Assembly: GCA_900073065.1 (NCBI GenBank)
Contig: FJOG01000025.1
Location: 248,001 to 312,000 of the forward strand
Reading direction: 5' to 3'
Source of the DNA: Phialocephala subalpina
Lineage: Eukaryota; Ascomycota; Leotiomycetes; Helotiales; Mollisiaceae
DNA length: 64,000 bases
How positions within the stretch are numbered: the first letter of the stretch is position 1; each line of letters begins with the position of its first letter. Both the position numbers and the translations under genes were made by a program. Below the pieces are notes generated by a model. That model did not search any database. It was not told the origin of the DNA and was given only the letters and a program-made list of their open reading frames with translations. This document shows, one piece after another, positions 32,718 to 43,866 of the stretch.

Positions 32718-35483
32718 ATGAGACCCCCAAGGATCCTCATAGCAGGCGTCTTCTTCGTGGCCACCGTCTTCGTAACATTCCTCTCTCTGCGGTCCTCACA
32801 TCCGCCACGAAACATTGCGACCTCTTCACATGCTACGTCTCGGACTGGCATACAATCGCTGTTCGCCTTCAGAGCCCCATTCTCCCTCTTTCCTCCGAAC
32901 GCGATCATAACATTAACGAATGATAACACGACTGCTTTCCTAGCTCGACCAGCTGCGTTTGGTCCGCCATTACCCTCGGATGGACTGAAGGGTCAAGTAT
33001 GGATAGGGAGCGGATTCGGGGACGATAATATCCGACAAGGTGCAGTGACGACTGTTGCAGAGGGGGAATTGGGATGTAGTGATGTACCAGGTTGGGCGGA
33101 TAGTTATGCAAAGACTGGCGCTGCTGCCGCCGAGTTGAAGAAGTCAACAGACAGCAAAACTGCAAAAGCTGCAGCGAAGACGAAGTCTCAGAAGAGGGCG
33201 ACGAAGGATCAGGACGATGGACCATTCGATGACCAGCCTGCAACATCGGAAGAATCATCACATGGGAAAAACATCAAGGGAAAGCCGTCTGTGGACGATG
33301 GCACCGACGATTACTTGCACCATCCGTTGCCTGAATCAACAGTATCGAGGTCCAGCGACAAGGCAGCTGCCGAATCCAAGGGGGACCATGCGGACATACA
33401 ATCAATACAGGAAGGTGCGGAAATTACGGGGAAGGTTGTGCTCTTAAGCCGTGGAGGTTGTGGATTTGTGGAGAAGGTCAAATGGGCACAACGAAGAGGT
33501 GCAATTGCGCTGATTGTGGGCGATAACGAGAAAGGCGGGCCTCTGATCCAGATGTACGCACGAGGGGATACTTCGAATATCACCATTCCTTCTGTGTTCA
33601 CTTCTCGAACTACAGCTCACCTTCTTTCCTCCTTGGTTGGTCCAGGAAGCTTCATCGAAGATGTACTGGACGAGAATGGCAAGCCAGCATTGAAGGTCCA
33701 GCATACAGACAAGTCAAAGAAAGGAAAGAAGCATAGATCTCACCCAACCTTTACACCTACAACTGCAGCCACGAAGCCTACTGGAACATCTCGTGCAGCA
33801 TCAAAAGCTGCAAATAAGAAAGCACCTGGCAAGACAGAGGAAGTGTCCGCCATCACAACTGAAAAACCTGGATGGCTTAGATCATTGTTCTTAGGTTCGA
33901 AGAAGAACGCCAAGAAGGAGAGCAGTCGACCACCTAGCAGTGGCCAATTGGATTGGGTTCTTGTGGATGAATGGAAAGATGATGATTCAGCGGGGTCGAA
34001 GAAGATATCGACGAAGCCAGCAAAAAAGGCGGATACGGACAAGAAGTCTCCAAAGCCTTCTTTACCAAAGAGCAAGCCTAGTGTGAAGGCAACTTCTGGT
34101 GATGATTTTGTGATTGGTGTTCAAGATTGGCGGGACCCTGACTTGGTAGGAGCCAAGGACACTGAGACTGAGAGTGGAAAAACTCCCTCGCCGGCGAAAA
34201 ATGAGAAGTCCCACGCAGCAAACAAGAATGCTGCACCACAACCAACAGGAAAGAAACCTTTGGGAGGCACTGTTCAGGAGATTCCGGAGTCGCTAAGAGG
34301 TGGTAGTATCACACCAGGTAGTGGTGAGTACGATACAAAAGGTTCACCTATCAACGACAAGGAGAATGCAAAGGATGGCAAACCAGAGGTGACTTCTACA
34401 GATGGCAGTTCCAAAGGCCTTCTTACTACGATATTTGGTGACGATGAAGAGAATGTTGAGTTTCTGCCACCGGGTTCTCACGAGGTTACTGATGGAGACA
34501 ATTTGGAGGAGGATGAAGGAGATTATGATGACGAGGATGAAGGACTTTGGGTCACCATCACACCAACTAGCGGAGCAAGTCCATTCCTTGATACGCTCTT
34601 GGTATTGGTTGTGAGCCCACTAGTCACTCTGACAGTTGTCTACGCTTTGCTCTTGATAAGATCTCGAATCAGACGACGTCGATGGCGGGCACCGAAGTCG
34701 GTTGTCGAAAGACTACCTGTCAGGACTTACCAAACAATAGTCTCTGGCAGTCAATCTCCTAGAACACCGAGTCCTAACAGTTCCTCGGTTACCACTCCAC
34801 TTCTCCAGCATTCTCCTTCGTCGCGGCCACGGCCACGGTCAAGGACTACAACTGGCGTCCCAGAACCAGGCGACCTCATCCGAGTCAACTCGAACCCTCT
34901 ACAAGTTCCGGCAATTCCGCCACGAGCACTAGAGCATGAAAAGAATGCCAGTGAGTCGAGTGAATGGAGGAAGCATATGGGCAAGCAAGTCGAATGTGTG
35001 GTGTGCCTTGAAGAATATGTTGATGGCGTCAGTCGTGTCATGAGCTTGCCTTGTGGTCACGAATTCCACGCCGATTGCATGTAAGTTTCCTACCCCCTCT
35101 TTCCGATTTGACTGTTTACTAATCTTGCCAGTACACCATGGCTAACCACCCGTCGACGAACGTGTCCAATCTGCAAAGGCGACGTCGTCCGTTCTCTCGC
35201 CCGAGGATCCCCATCAAGCCCCCGTTACGAACCATACCGTGATGACAGCGACGACGACTACCAAACCCAAGCCGCCGAAACCGTCAACACCTCCCAAACA
35301 TCCGCCCTCCCTATCCCCGGGAGTCTAGACGGCGAACACGACCTAGAGCAAGGAATAACCTCTCCCTCTCCCACCCGGCCACAGAGGACAGACCGTCCTG
35401 CGAGTTGGAGAGAATTGATAGTCGGCAGCATGAGCTCGACGCGAAACTCCCCTGCGCCAGCTCAGGAGGATCGCAACAGATGA
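32718..35483 (+). CDS. PA-TM-RING-H2 E3 ubiquitin ligase-like protein
   Basis: A 904-aa protein in two exons, 32718-35080 and 35132-35483. A hydrophobic N-terminus (ILIAGVFFVATVFVTFLSL) acts as signal peptide or anchor. A protease-associated (PA) domain follows, in two parts: residues ~75-140 (FGPPLPSDGLKGQVW, GCSDVPGW) and ~230-315 (GKVVLLSRGGCGFVEKVKWA, IPSVFTSRTTA), split by ~85 residues of charged sequence. A 300-residue Lys/Ser/Thr/Pro-rich region leads to a membrane helix at ~622-646 (TLLVLVVSPLVTLTVVYALL). The RING-H2 finger is near 760-803: CVVCLEEY, CGHEFHADC, TCPICKGD; it spans the intron. Family members sit in the endosome, vacuole or Golgi membrane and ubiquitinate membrane cargo; target here unknown. 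Confidence 0.88.
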
Positions 35484-36831
35484 GATGACCCATGACCGAT
35501 GACCGGATACTGAACACTGTAATTTCTATATCAAGCACTTCAACCGAGAAAGTGAAGTGTGCTAGGCTCATTTTTTTGTATGGTGTATAAGGACTTGGGA
35601 GGAAGGGAAATGAATTGAATTGCTTGGGTCGGATTGGAGCACAGCGAAGGCGCAATACACTCGTTTAGATCTTTTTTCTACAGATCATTTCTACTTTGTT
35701 GGCGGCTTGAGAGTGGGAAGTGTGGGAAGTGAAGTCGAACCTGCGGGGATGGTCGGGCTTGTAACTGACTGTAAGCATAGTCTCGTGGAGAGAATAGCGT
35801 CTATCTCTCGTCTAATAGAGAAGCGAAATTCGAATTTATTTTTTGAATCGTTACAACTTGTCTCTAGCCTGCGATTCAAGTTGACTCTTTTGCCATCCTG
35901 TGACCCAGCTCAAGTGGGCTGGGCTGTACCGGAGCAGAGGAAACTGGAGGTCCCGGTTTCAAGGGACAATTAATAATTCCGACTTTGGTTTGTACAGGCC
36001 TTACCTTCTCTTGGGGAACTCCCTATACATCTAGAGTTGCGGATATTTCAGTAATTCTGTGACAACTTTACTTCCCCACTTCCGCGATGTAGAACAGAAG
36101 CACAGGGCCCAGAAGGCCCCCATTATTATTCTCCTAGGTGCTCAACTTTAAGCCCTGCTTTCAGGCGCTTTTCGTTGGAAATCTCTGCTTCAGTTGGTAC
36201 TCGAAGAAGTCCGCTCTGATATTCTTAGAGTCTGAATGGCCACGCTTGATGTTCCTGGCCTCTGGCTACTTTTGACGTCTCGCTCTTCTTTGCTGAACAT
36301 GTAGATTTGAACTCGGATCTGAACCCCGGGTAGTCAAATGCAGAAAAACGAGGGGGGGGTTGACATTTCAGGTTGCGGGCTTTCTGGGTCTGGCTTAGGT
36401 GCGCTCAAGCAGCCGAATCATGTTCGAGTTTGTGGGGATGTATATTTAAGTCCCATCCTCGAGGGCACGCCTCGCATTCGACTAGGGATCCGACCTCACG
36501 AGCACGGTTTCTATTCTTGCGTACTTTTCTTCATCGATATAGTCCGCAATTGTACCTCTTCGGTTGTGACGTTGACAGGATTACGTCTTTCCAATTCTAC
36601 ATTCATTTTAGTATTCTGAGGAAGTCGACGCATGTTCGCGGTGAAAGTATTATCATTATCGTATCATAGATATGCAATGCAGTGATACAAGATGGGTATG
36701 CTGCGAAAAGTATCCAACCTATTTTTCCTCGACGCCAAAAATGCAGTAAGGGAGGACTTTCCTCTTCCCTGGAGATGGAGAGGATGAGGCCGTCAACTAT
36801 ATATACAGAGATTTCACTTCATGTCGGTAGT
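35484..36831. other. Convergent intergenic region, nothing recognised
   Basis: About 1.3 kb between the stops of the RING gene and the carX-like gene. A G7 run lies at ~36351. No gene or RNA seen. Confidence 0.4.
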
Positions 36832-38787
36832 TCATCCAATCATCTCTAACATCCAATTCCTGACCCCCATCCAAGCGTCCATCCAAATCCCCTGGTCTTC
36901 AACCTCACCAATTACCTTCCCTCTCGGAACAGACAGATGCCTAATCATCTCAACCGGCCTCTGACTCAAAATCTCCTCCTCACAAAACCAATTCCCATGC
37001 AACCCATACGGCACCCGTTGCGGTAACATAACCTTACAAACTACCTCCCTCATCTCCTTCGCATCAATAACCCACAACTCGCTCTTAGCACCTACTCCAG
37101 CATTCCCATTCCCATCAAGTTGACTCTCATCAAAAACATAGGACAAGATCCATCCATCGTCTTCTGATATCCCATTTTTACGAGGCACGAAGCGGGATTC
37201 TTGGGCGTAGAAACCGGGAGGCAGTTTGAATATCTTGATTGGATCGTTGGGATTATTTGATGCCAAGATATCTGATACGGAACGATTGTCGACACAGCCT
37301 GTTATTGGCGTAGGAGGAGAGGTTTTTGCGCGGTTGATGAGGGTCGTGGCGTCTACTTTCACCAACGAATCTATTTTCACAGCTCGTCCGAGAGCAGCGC
37401 CAAATGTGCTGTCTGAGACGGAACAGCCGTATATGTAGCGTGCATTTGACATCGAGACATCGTCTCGGAGAGAGGGGAATTCGAAGGGGATGGATGTGAG
37501 TGCGAATTGGTGGGATATGGTGTTTTCTGGCCCGGAGAGAAAGAAGCGGTAGTAGTAGAGTCTGCATTGTTCTTCCTCGGCTGGATAGGTAATTTTCTTG
37601 CTTGCTTTTGGGATCGGTGCTGCTACGTCGCCGGCGCTGAAGACGAGGGAGGCACTGGTTAGGCGGCAGGCGAGCATGTTGACTACTGTTGTTTCTGGGG
37701 TTTTGTTGATGGGGTTGATTGTTGTTTCGTCCCAGGTGTTTGCTGTGTGGAAGATGCAACATGGGTTTGTTTCGAACCAGCGGACGGCTTCGGGATTCCA
37801 TCGAGGAAAGACACCAAATCTCGATCGACCAGCAGGATCATAGGAGACCACCGGCTCATTACGAGCGAGATTTCTTGGATCCAGGGAAAGAGGAAGATCC
37901 ATAATAACAGTATGTGTAAAAGAAACTCCAAAATCATGCATCATTTTCGCAGATTTGATGCCCGGGACCGCTGCATTAACGATTCGTGGTTGCGTGAGGG
38001 AAGCGTTTTGCGTACTGGGCATTATGGAATAATATACAAAAGGTGCGAGAAACGTCGAATGAAACAGTATAAGTTCTTTTGTTCGTGGGTCGACTCGGGG
38101 GTGGGCGGTCGTCCATTCTTTCATGAAGCTTAGGATGCCTTCTCCTCCAAACACGTCTCCGGATATGGCTTCTGAATCTGGCTCCCCTTCTGCTTGACAT
38201 CCGTCGAACCAGCCGACTGTTTCCAGGCTGGGGAGGAAAACTCGAAGTGGTGGTCCGCTCTCGCAGGTTGCCAGCGCCCTCCCATCGTGGTACAGGATAC
38301 CAGTATTGGCGACGCTGATCTTCTTGATTACTTGCTGAGAACCGGGAAGATGTGAAAAGAAGACAAGGAGTAATGTACGGAAGATTCGAAGGATGATGTG
38401 GATCAGGGTCGAAGCTGGATTGACAAGTGTAGCTATACTTGGAAGTATTGGCAGGCGGAGAGAGTGTGTGGTAACACTTGAAAGATATGCATCGGTGAGG
38501 AGGTATGCGTTCACGAATTCCGGTTGCATTCCATCCTTCGTCCTTCTGAATGCTACTCCGCTCAGCATTCCATCCCCATCGAACCAGTGTGCATCTCGTC
38601 CCAGGTCCTCATTTGTCACCGGGTTGCCTCCATTTCGAACATACTCGCCGCCTGCAAGTTCCTCTGGTATCGATCCGGTGTAGGAACAAGGTGTGAGAGG
38701 CTGCACCTTGTGGATTGGGGCGAAGTTGCCATGGAGGTACGGGTGAGGTTTTCCAGAACTGCTCTGCTTCTCATCGACGAAAGCCAT
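36832..38787 (-). CDS. carX: Carotenoid cleavage dioxygenase (CarX-like)
   Basis: A single-exon 651-aa non-haem iron dioxygenase that in related fungi splits beta-carotene symmetrically at the 15,15' bond to give two retinal molecules. All four iron-binding His are visible: H229 in AHPRVDPRTKE, H284 in MMHDFGVS, H347 in IFHTANTWDE and H597 in GLHGNWF. The N-terminal half shows the family signature GEYVRNGGNPV and HWFDGDGMLSGV. A hydrophobic stretch at ~118-146 (LIHIILRIFRTLLLVFF) could be the membrane-dipping patch. Its divergence from the carRA gene and the carB and carO neighbours match the car cluster known in Fusarium, so CarX is favoured over the torulene-cleaving CarT by context, not by a tested substrate. 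Confidence 0.88.
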   Translation of the reverse strand: MAFVDEKQSSSGKPHPYLHGNFAPIHKVQPLTPCSYTGSIPEELAGGEYVRNGGNPVTNEDLGRDAHWFDGDGMLSGVAFRRTKDGMQPEFVNAYLLTDAYLSSVTTHSLRLPILPSIATLVNPASTLIHIILRIFRTLLLVFFSHLPGSQQVIKKISVANTGILYHDGRALATCESGPPLRVFLPSLETVGWFDGCQAEGEPDSEAISGDVFGGEGILSFMKEWTTAHPRVDPRTKELILFHSTFLAPFVYYSIMPSTQNASLTQPRIVNAAVPGIKSAKMMHDFGVSFTHTVIMDLPLSLDPRNLARNEPVVSYDPAGRSRFGVFPRWNPEAVRWFETNPCCIFHTANTWDETTINPINKTPETTVVNMLACRLTSASLVFSAGDVAAPIPKASKKITYPAEEEQCRLYYYRFFLSGPENTISHQFALTSIPFEFPSLRDDVSMSNARYIYGCSVSDSTFGAALGRAVKIDSLVKVDATTLINRAKTSPPTPITGCVDNRSVSDILASNNPNDPIKIFKLPPGFYAQESRFVPRKNGISEDDGWILSYVFDESQLDGNGNAGVGAKSELWVIDAKEMREVVCKVMLPQRVPYGLHGNWFCEEEILSQRPVEMIRHLSVPRGKVIGEVEDQGIWMDAWMGVRNWMLEMIG

Positions 38788-39719
38788 GAGGGAGGATTGA
38801 CAGAGCAGGTCGACTTAATGGCGTACACATGTGATCATGACAACAAAATTCAAAAGGGCATGCAGTATGGATACAAGGCAGTACAGCTAAAAGTCAACAT
38901 CTGAGCTATTCGCACATGCTCAAATTTTGAGTAGCTATGATGAAATGCTGCTAGCAATGGCAGCTCGGAACTGACAGTATCGGGAGCTTTTTCGGGCCTC
39001 ATCGGCGATGACTGAGGGATGTTCTGGATCATCTTATCGGAGCTCAATGGCAAATGCAAAAAATGGTGCTGCTGGAGCTCCTCTCTGCAATGACGACAAG
39101 CGTTGCAGTTCAGATCATGACGAGGTCGACGTTTGCACTCCGCGAGCGGGGGTCTTTCTCATCCCTGTAGATTCCTGTCACCGCCAAAACTGGCTTTGCC
39201 ATGGCCAATGATTTTTCTCCCATATGCAAGATTCGCAGCGTGGCACTAAGATGATCCGGCAACGAAGAAAGGCAACCTGAATCGAGGCTGTCGAAACTGA
39301 GATTGTTTTGTTGACTCGCTGCTTTAATTTCCCCAGAAGTTCAAAGTGCACGTCATGGATTGTGTTCCTGGCCAACCACGCTGCCCGAGATCCAGGTCTG
39401 AAATGCCATCATGCTGCTTCAAACCACATCTCACCTCCTGATCTTTTGCCATCATCTGGTGCCTTGCATTTCGTGCTGCCCTCACGTTATTGGCCACTGG
39501 AATCATCAGCCTCTTCCCACATCCAGCATCATTGGCCGCCTAGGAATCTTGATTTCCAGCCTTCTCTTTGATTTGAAGACTTCGAGGGATTCGGAGCTTA
39601 AGGTCTCACCACGAGACATTTTGCTGTCACCCAACCGCCATTGTTGCTTTTTACCACCATAATAATGTCGCCAGCTCGCTGTAAGCCATGATAACGAACG
39701 AAAGAATATTGGCACAATC
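38788..39719. promoter_or_regulatory. Shared carX/carRA divergent promoter
   Basis: 932 bp between start codons of the dioxygenase and the bifunctional cyclase/synthase. Such pairs are usually co-regulated; car genes are light-induced through White Collar photoreceptors in other fungi. I could not assign a definite light-response element here by eye. Confidence 0.55.
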
Positions 39720-41598
39720 ATGGGGTTCGAATATGCACTCGTGTAAGTACAATCTCCGAGCACCGCCAGGTCAATGCTGACTTGGCACAGGCACCTCAAG
39801 TATACAATACCACTGGGCATTGCCTTGACAATCGTTTACCGCCCATTCCTCAATCGCATAGATCTGTTCAAAATTGCCTTTCTTATCGCAATTGCGGTCA
39901 TCTCAACCATACCATGGGATTCATACCTCGTCCGGCGCAAAATTTGGACATACCCACCCAGCGTAATCATTGGACCAACATTATTTTCGATACCAGCAGA
40001 AGAGGTGTTTTTCTTTATTATTCAAACATATAATACCACTCTGCTGTATCTACTCCTCAACAAACCAGTCTTCCAACCGAGTTACTTAGCCCGGAAATCT
40101 CAGGAAGAATCCATCTTCTATCGCAATGTTGGACAGACTGTTTTGGGGGCGTGTGTGCTTGCTGGTGGACTTTTGGTCTGGAGAGGAAATGAAGGGACGT
40201 ATCTTGGATTGATTTTGGTCTGGGCAGGACCATTTGCTCTTCTCTTGTGGTCACTTTCCTCCGATTTTCTGGTCAATCTTCCATACACCAGCACGATTGC
40301 ACCAATTGCAATCCCAACCTTTTACCTCTGGATAGTAGACACTCTGGCATTGAGAAGGGGAACTTGGACGATCGAATCTGGGACGAAACTTGGCATACAT
40401 GTCTGGGACGGTTTGGAAATTGAGGAAGCAGTTTTCTTCTTGGCGACCAATACCCTCATTGTTTTTGGACAGGCCGCCTTCGATCATGCTCTTACGATAC
40501 TTTTGACTTTCCCAAGGATGTTTCCAAATGTTCCTGAACTGCCATCTCCGGTCATGCTGGTTCAAGCGCTCCTGACGGATCCTGCCAAGTATGATGAAGA
40601 AAGAGTTACCGGAATTCGCGAGGCAGTTTCAAGACTTCAGAAGAAGAGCCGGAGTTTTCATCTGGCCAGTTCCACCTTTTCTGGACGTCTCCGGGTGGAC
40701 TTGATTCTTCTGTACGTAAAAATGGTAGCTTGTTTGCAGTACAGACTGACCATTTTATAGGTACTCATTCTGTCGAGTTGCAGACGACCTCGTTGATAAT
40801 GCTCCCACTGAAGCCAAAGCTCGAGAGTGGATCGGGAAGCTCACACATTACCTTGATCTGGCTTATGTCTCCAAAGAAGTTCGAATCATTCAGAAGCAAC
40901 CAGATCTGCACTCCCATGTTTCAGAAAATTTCCCCGAATCCTCGCAATCTGCGTTGCGCCTGCTCCCAACGCACCTGCTACCCTTCGGACCGCTGTACGA
41001 TCTTCTCGAAGGATTCAAGACGGATCTGGAATTCCACAACAGCAAATTCTCCGAGAAGCTTCGAACATTTCCAATCGCCAATGAGCATGACTTGGAAGTG
41101 TACTCAGCTAGAGTTGCTGGTACAGTGGCAGAACTATGCCTAGAATTGGTCTTCTTCCACACTTACTCTCCCATTACCACAGCTCAGCGAGAACACCTCC
41201 TTCGCTCCGGTAGCAGAATGGGAATCGCATTGCAATACATAAACATTGCCCGCGATATCGCAACCGATGCAGCAGTCGGACGAGTCTACCTACCAACATC
41301 ATGGTTAAAAGAGTTTAGACTTTCTCCACAAGATGTCCTCGAGAATCCAGAGAGCAACGCAATTGAGAAACTGCGAGGTCGATTACTGAAAAAGGCTTTT
41401 GGAGTATATGAAGAAGCACGATTTGCATTGTCGGAATTGCCACCGGATGCCCGAGCGCCGATGAGAGTTGCTGTTGAAAGTTACATGGAGATTGGTCGAG
41501 TACTGCAGGAGAAAGGGTATAAAGTGAAAGAAGGGAAAGCCACAGTGCCGAAATTGAGGAGGCTGAAAGTTGCTTGGAAAGCGTTGAATGAGAAATAG
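39720..41598 (+). CDS. carRA: Bifunctional lycopene cyclase / phytoene synthase
   Basis: A 593-aa membrane enzyme in three exons: 39720-39742, 39791-40711, 40762 (first base 40761)-41598. The first exon is only 23 nt, MGFEYALV, and is proven by phase and by the family-typical join to HLKYTIP. Residues ~1-240 are the seven-helix lycopene cyclase (CarR) domain with the acidic motifs SIPAEEVFFF (~75-84) and LEIEEAVFFLATNTL. Residues ~255-590 are phytoene synthase: RSFHLASSTF, YSFCRVADDLVDN with the first Asp-rich motif, and NIARDIATDAAVGRVYLP with the second. It joins two geranylgeranyl diphosphates to phytoene and later closes the lycopene ends to beta rings. The neighbours are carB (same strand) and the carX-like gene (opposite). 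Neurospora al-2 is the counterpart. Confidence 0.96.
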
Positions 41599-41927
41599 AT
41601 GAGAGATATTTATAGATACCACTGAGCAATGTGCATGGCCATTTTGAATCACATCAATCACCAAAACCTTGAGAGCTTACCAGACAATCAGACGAGACGA
41701 AATTCTACGGGGATCAAGCGGGACATCGGTAAGCTATTGCTCAGGCCACTTTGCAGCCCCTGCCATCGAGTCCAACACGTCATGATTGGGCCACGCGAGG
41801 CGGGAGCTACCTCCTTCAACATGCACTAAGCTTCTCTTCCACATCCAACATGTGAAAATATCTCTGCTCCTGCCAGTCTCTGTACTGTGCAGCTTCACTC
41901 TCATTCTTACCAACATTCTGCCTCACA
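41599..41927. promoter_or_regulatory. carRA-carB intergenic region
   Basis: 329 bp between carRA stop and carB start on the same strand, enough for a terminator and a separate promoter. The last 50 bp are pyrimidine-rich and lead into CACAATGG, a good start context. No named element. Confidence 0.5.
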
Positions 41928-43866
41928 ATGGCGACAACAGACAAGAAGAAGACTGCTATTGTGGTTGGTAAGCTACCCCGCCATCCCGTCTTACATCCAA
42001 ACCTCACTCCACCCCTCTTCATCCCAAGATTGAGAAGAGAAGAGAAGATAGAATACTAACAGACATTCAGGCGCAGGAATAGGTGGCATATCCACAGCAG
42101 CTCGCCTCGCAAAAGCAGGCTTCTCCGTAACCCTCCTCGAAAAGAACTCCTTCACCGGCGGCCGATGTTCCCTCCTCCACGACCCCTCCGGATACCGATT
42201 CGACCAAGGCCCCTCTCTTCTCCTCCTCCCCAAACTCTTCCACGAAACATTCCACGATTTAGACACTTCCCTTGAAGCCGAAGGCGTTCAACTCCTAAAA
42301 TGCGAACCGAATTACAACCTCTGGTTCGGAGACGGAGAACGCTTCGAACTAAGTACAGACATGGCTGTCATGAAAAGAGAGATTGAGAAATGGGAAGGCA
42401 AAGCCGGATTCGAACGCTACCTCCAATGGCTCTCCGAAGCGCACCGGCACTACGAGATTTCCGTCCGCGAAGTCCTACACCGGAACTTCACATCAATATT
42501 CAACGTCCTTCGACCAAATTTCTTGAAAGAGTTATTTAGTCTCCATCCATTTGAAAGTATCTATTCTCGCGCGAGTAGGTATTTTTGGTCAGAGAGGTTG
42601 AGGAGAGTGTTTACGTTTGGGAGTATGTATATGGGTATGAGTCCTTTTGATGCGCCGGGGACGTATTCATTGCTTCAGTATACGGAGTTGGCGGAGGGGA
42701 TTTGGTATCCGGTGGGGGGATTCCATGCTGTTGTTCAGGCTTTGGTTGGGATTTGTGAGAGGTTGGGTGTTGATCTACGGCTTAATACTCCTGTGAAAGA
42801 AGTCCTCACTACGGATGATGGGAAGACTGTCACAGGCGTCCGGCTTGAGAATGGAGAGAAGCTGGAAAGTGACCTGGTAATCATCAACGCGGACCTAGTC
42901 TACGCCTACTCTAACCTCTTTCCCTCTAAAACCACCCCCTCATACGCACGCTCCCTCCAGAAAAGAGCAGGTTCCTGCTCAAGCATATCCTTCTACTGGT
43001 CCCTCTCAAAACAAGTCCCTCAATTATCAACCCACAACATCTTCCTCGCAGACCACTACCGCGAGTCCTTCGACTCGATTTTCGACTTGCAATCTATACC
43101 TGAAGAGCCGAGTTTCTATGTCAACGTACCCTCGAGAATTGACTCTACCGCTGCTCCGGAAGGGAAAGATGCGATTGTGGTTTTGGTTCCTGTTGGACAT
43201 CTTTTGAACTCCTCAACTTCGAGAGCCGAACACGAGGCTGGCGCCAATTCCGGGCAAGGGTTACTAGAGGAGCAAGATTGGGACAGAATAGTGGATGAGA
43301 CAAGGAGGAAGGTGTTGGAGACAGTTGAGAGGAGAACAGGCTGTGAATCCCTCTCCCCCCTAATAATCGACGAACAACTTAACACACCAACGACCTGGGA
43401 AGACACATTCAACCTCGATAAAGGATCTATCCTAGGCCTTTCTCATTCATTTTCCAACGTTTTGGCGTTCAGGCCAAGTACGAGGCATAAGAGTGTAAAA
43501 GGATGTTATTTCGTAGGAGCTTCAACCCACCCAGGAACCGGAGTCCCCATCGTCCTAGCAGGAGCAAAGGTCACAACGGAACAAATCTTAGCGGACTTTA
43601 AGCTCCCCGTTCCTTGGGGTGGAAAAGCGCCAGTGCTAAGAGACGAAGGAGTAGTGCAGGGGAAGGGAACGAGTGAGTTGGATAGGGTGAAGAAGGGAAG
43701 TGCTATATTGAGTGATCTTGGGATTTTTGTGTTGTGTGGTTTAGTATTGGTGTTGAGTCTGGGGTATATTAATTCTGGGTTGGTGATTACTTGGAATAGG
43801 GAGATGAAGCCACAATGGGGGAGTGGGAGGGTGGCGGGGAGTAGTGTGCATGTTGGGGATTTCTGA
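41928..43866 (+). CDS. carB: Phytoene desaturase
   Basis: A 611-aa FAD enzyme of the CrtI/AL-1 family; it inserts the four or five double bases' worth of desaturations that turn phytoene into lycopene or 3,4-didehydrolycopene. Exons 41928-41967 and 42071-43866. The dinucleotide fold at residues ~9-38 reads AIVVGAGIGGISTAARLAKA and then GFSVTLLEKN. Family blocks continue with GGRCSLL, YRFDQGPSLLLLP, PFDAPGTYSLLQYTELAEGI, YPVGGFHAVVQAL, and the C-terminal FVGASTHPGTGVPIVLAGAK. A C-terminal helix at ~562-585 (LGIFVLCGLVLVLSLGYI) anchors it to a membrane, as in Neurospora AL-1. Placement 330 bp after carRA supports a shared pathway. Confidence 0.96.

Noticed and set aside
37253..37801. 182-aa minus-strand frame in another phase of the dioxygenase
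   Set aside because: Arg/His/Pro-rich out-of-phase reading of the carX-like gene.
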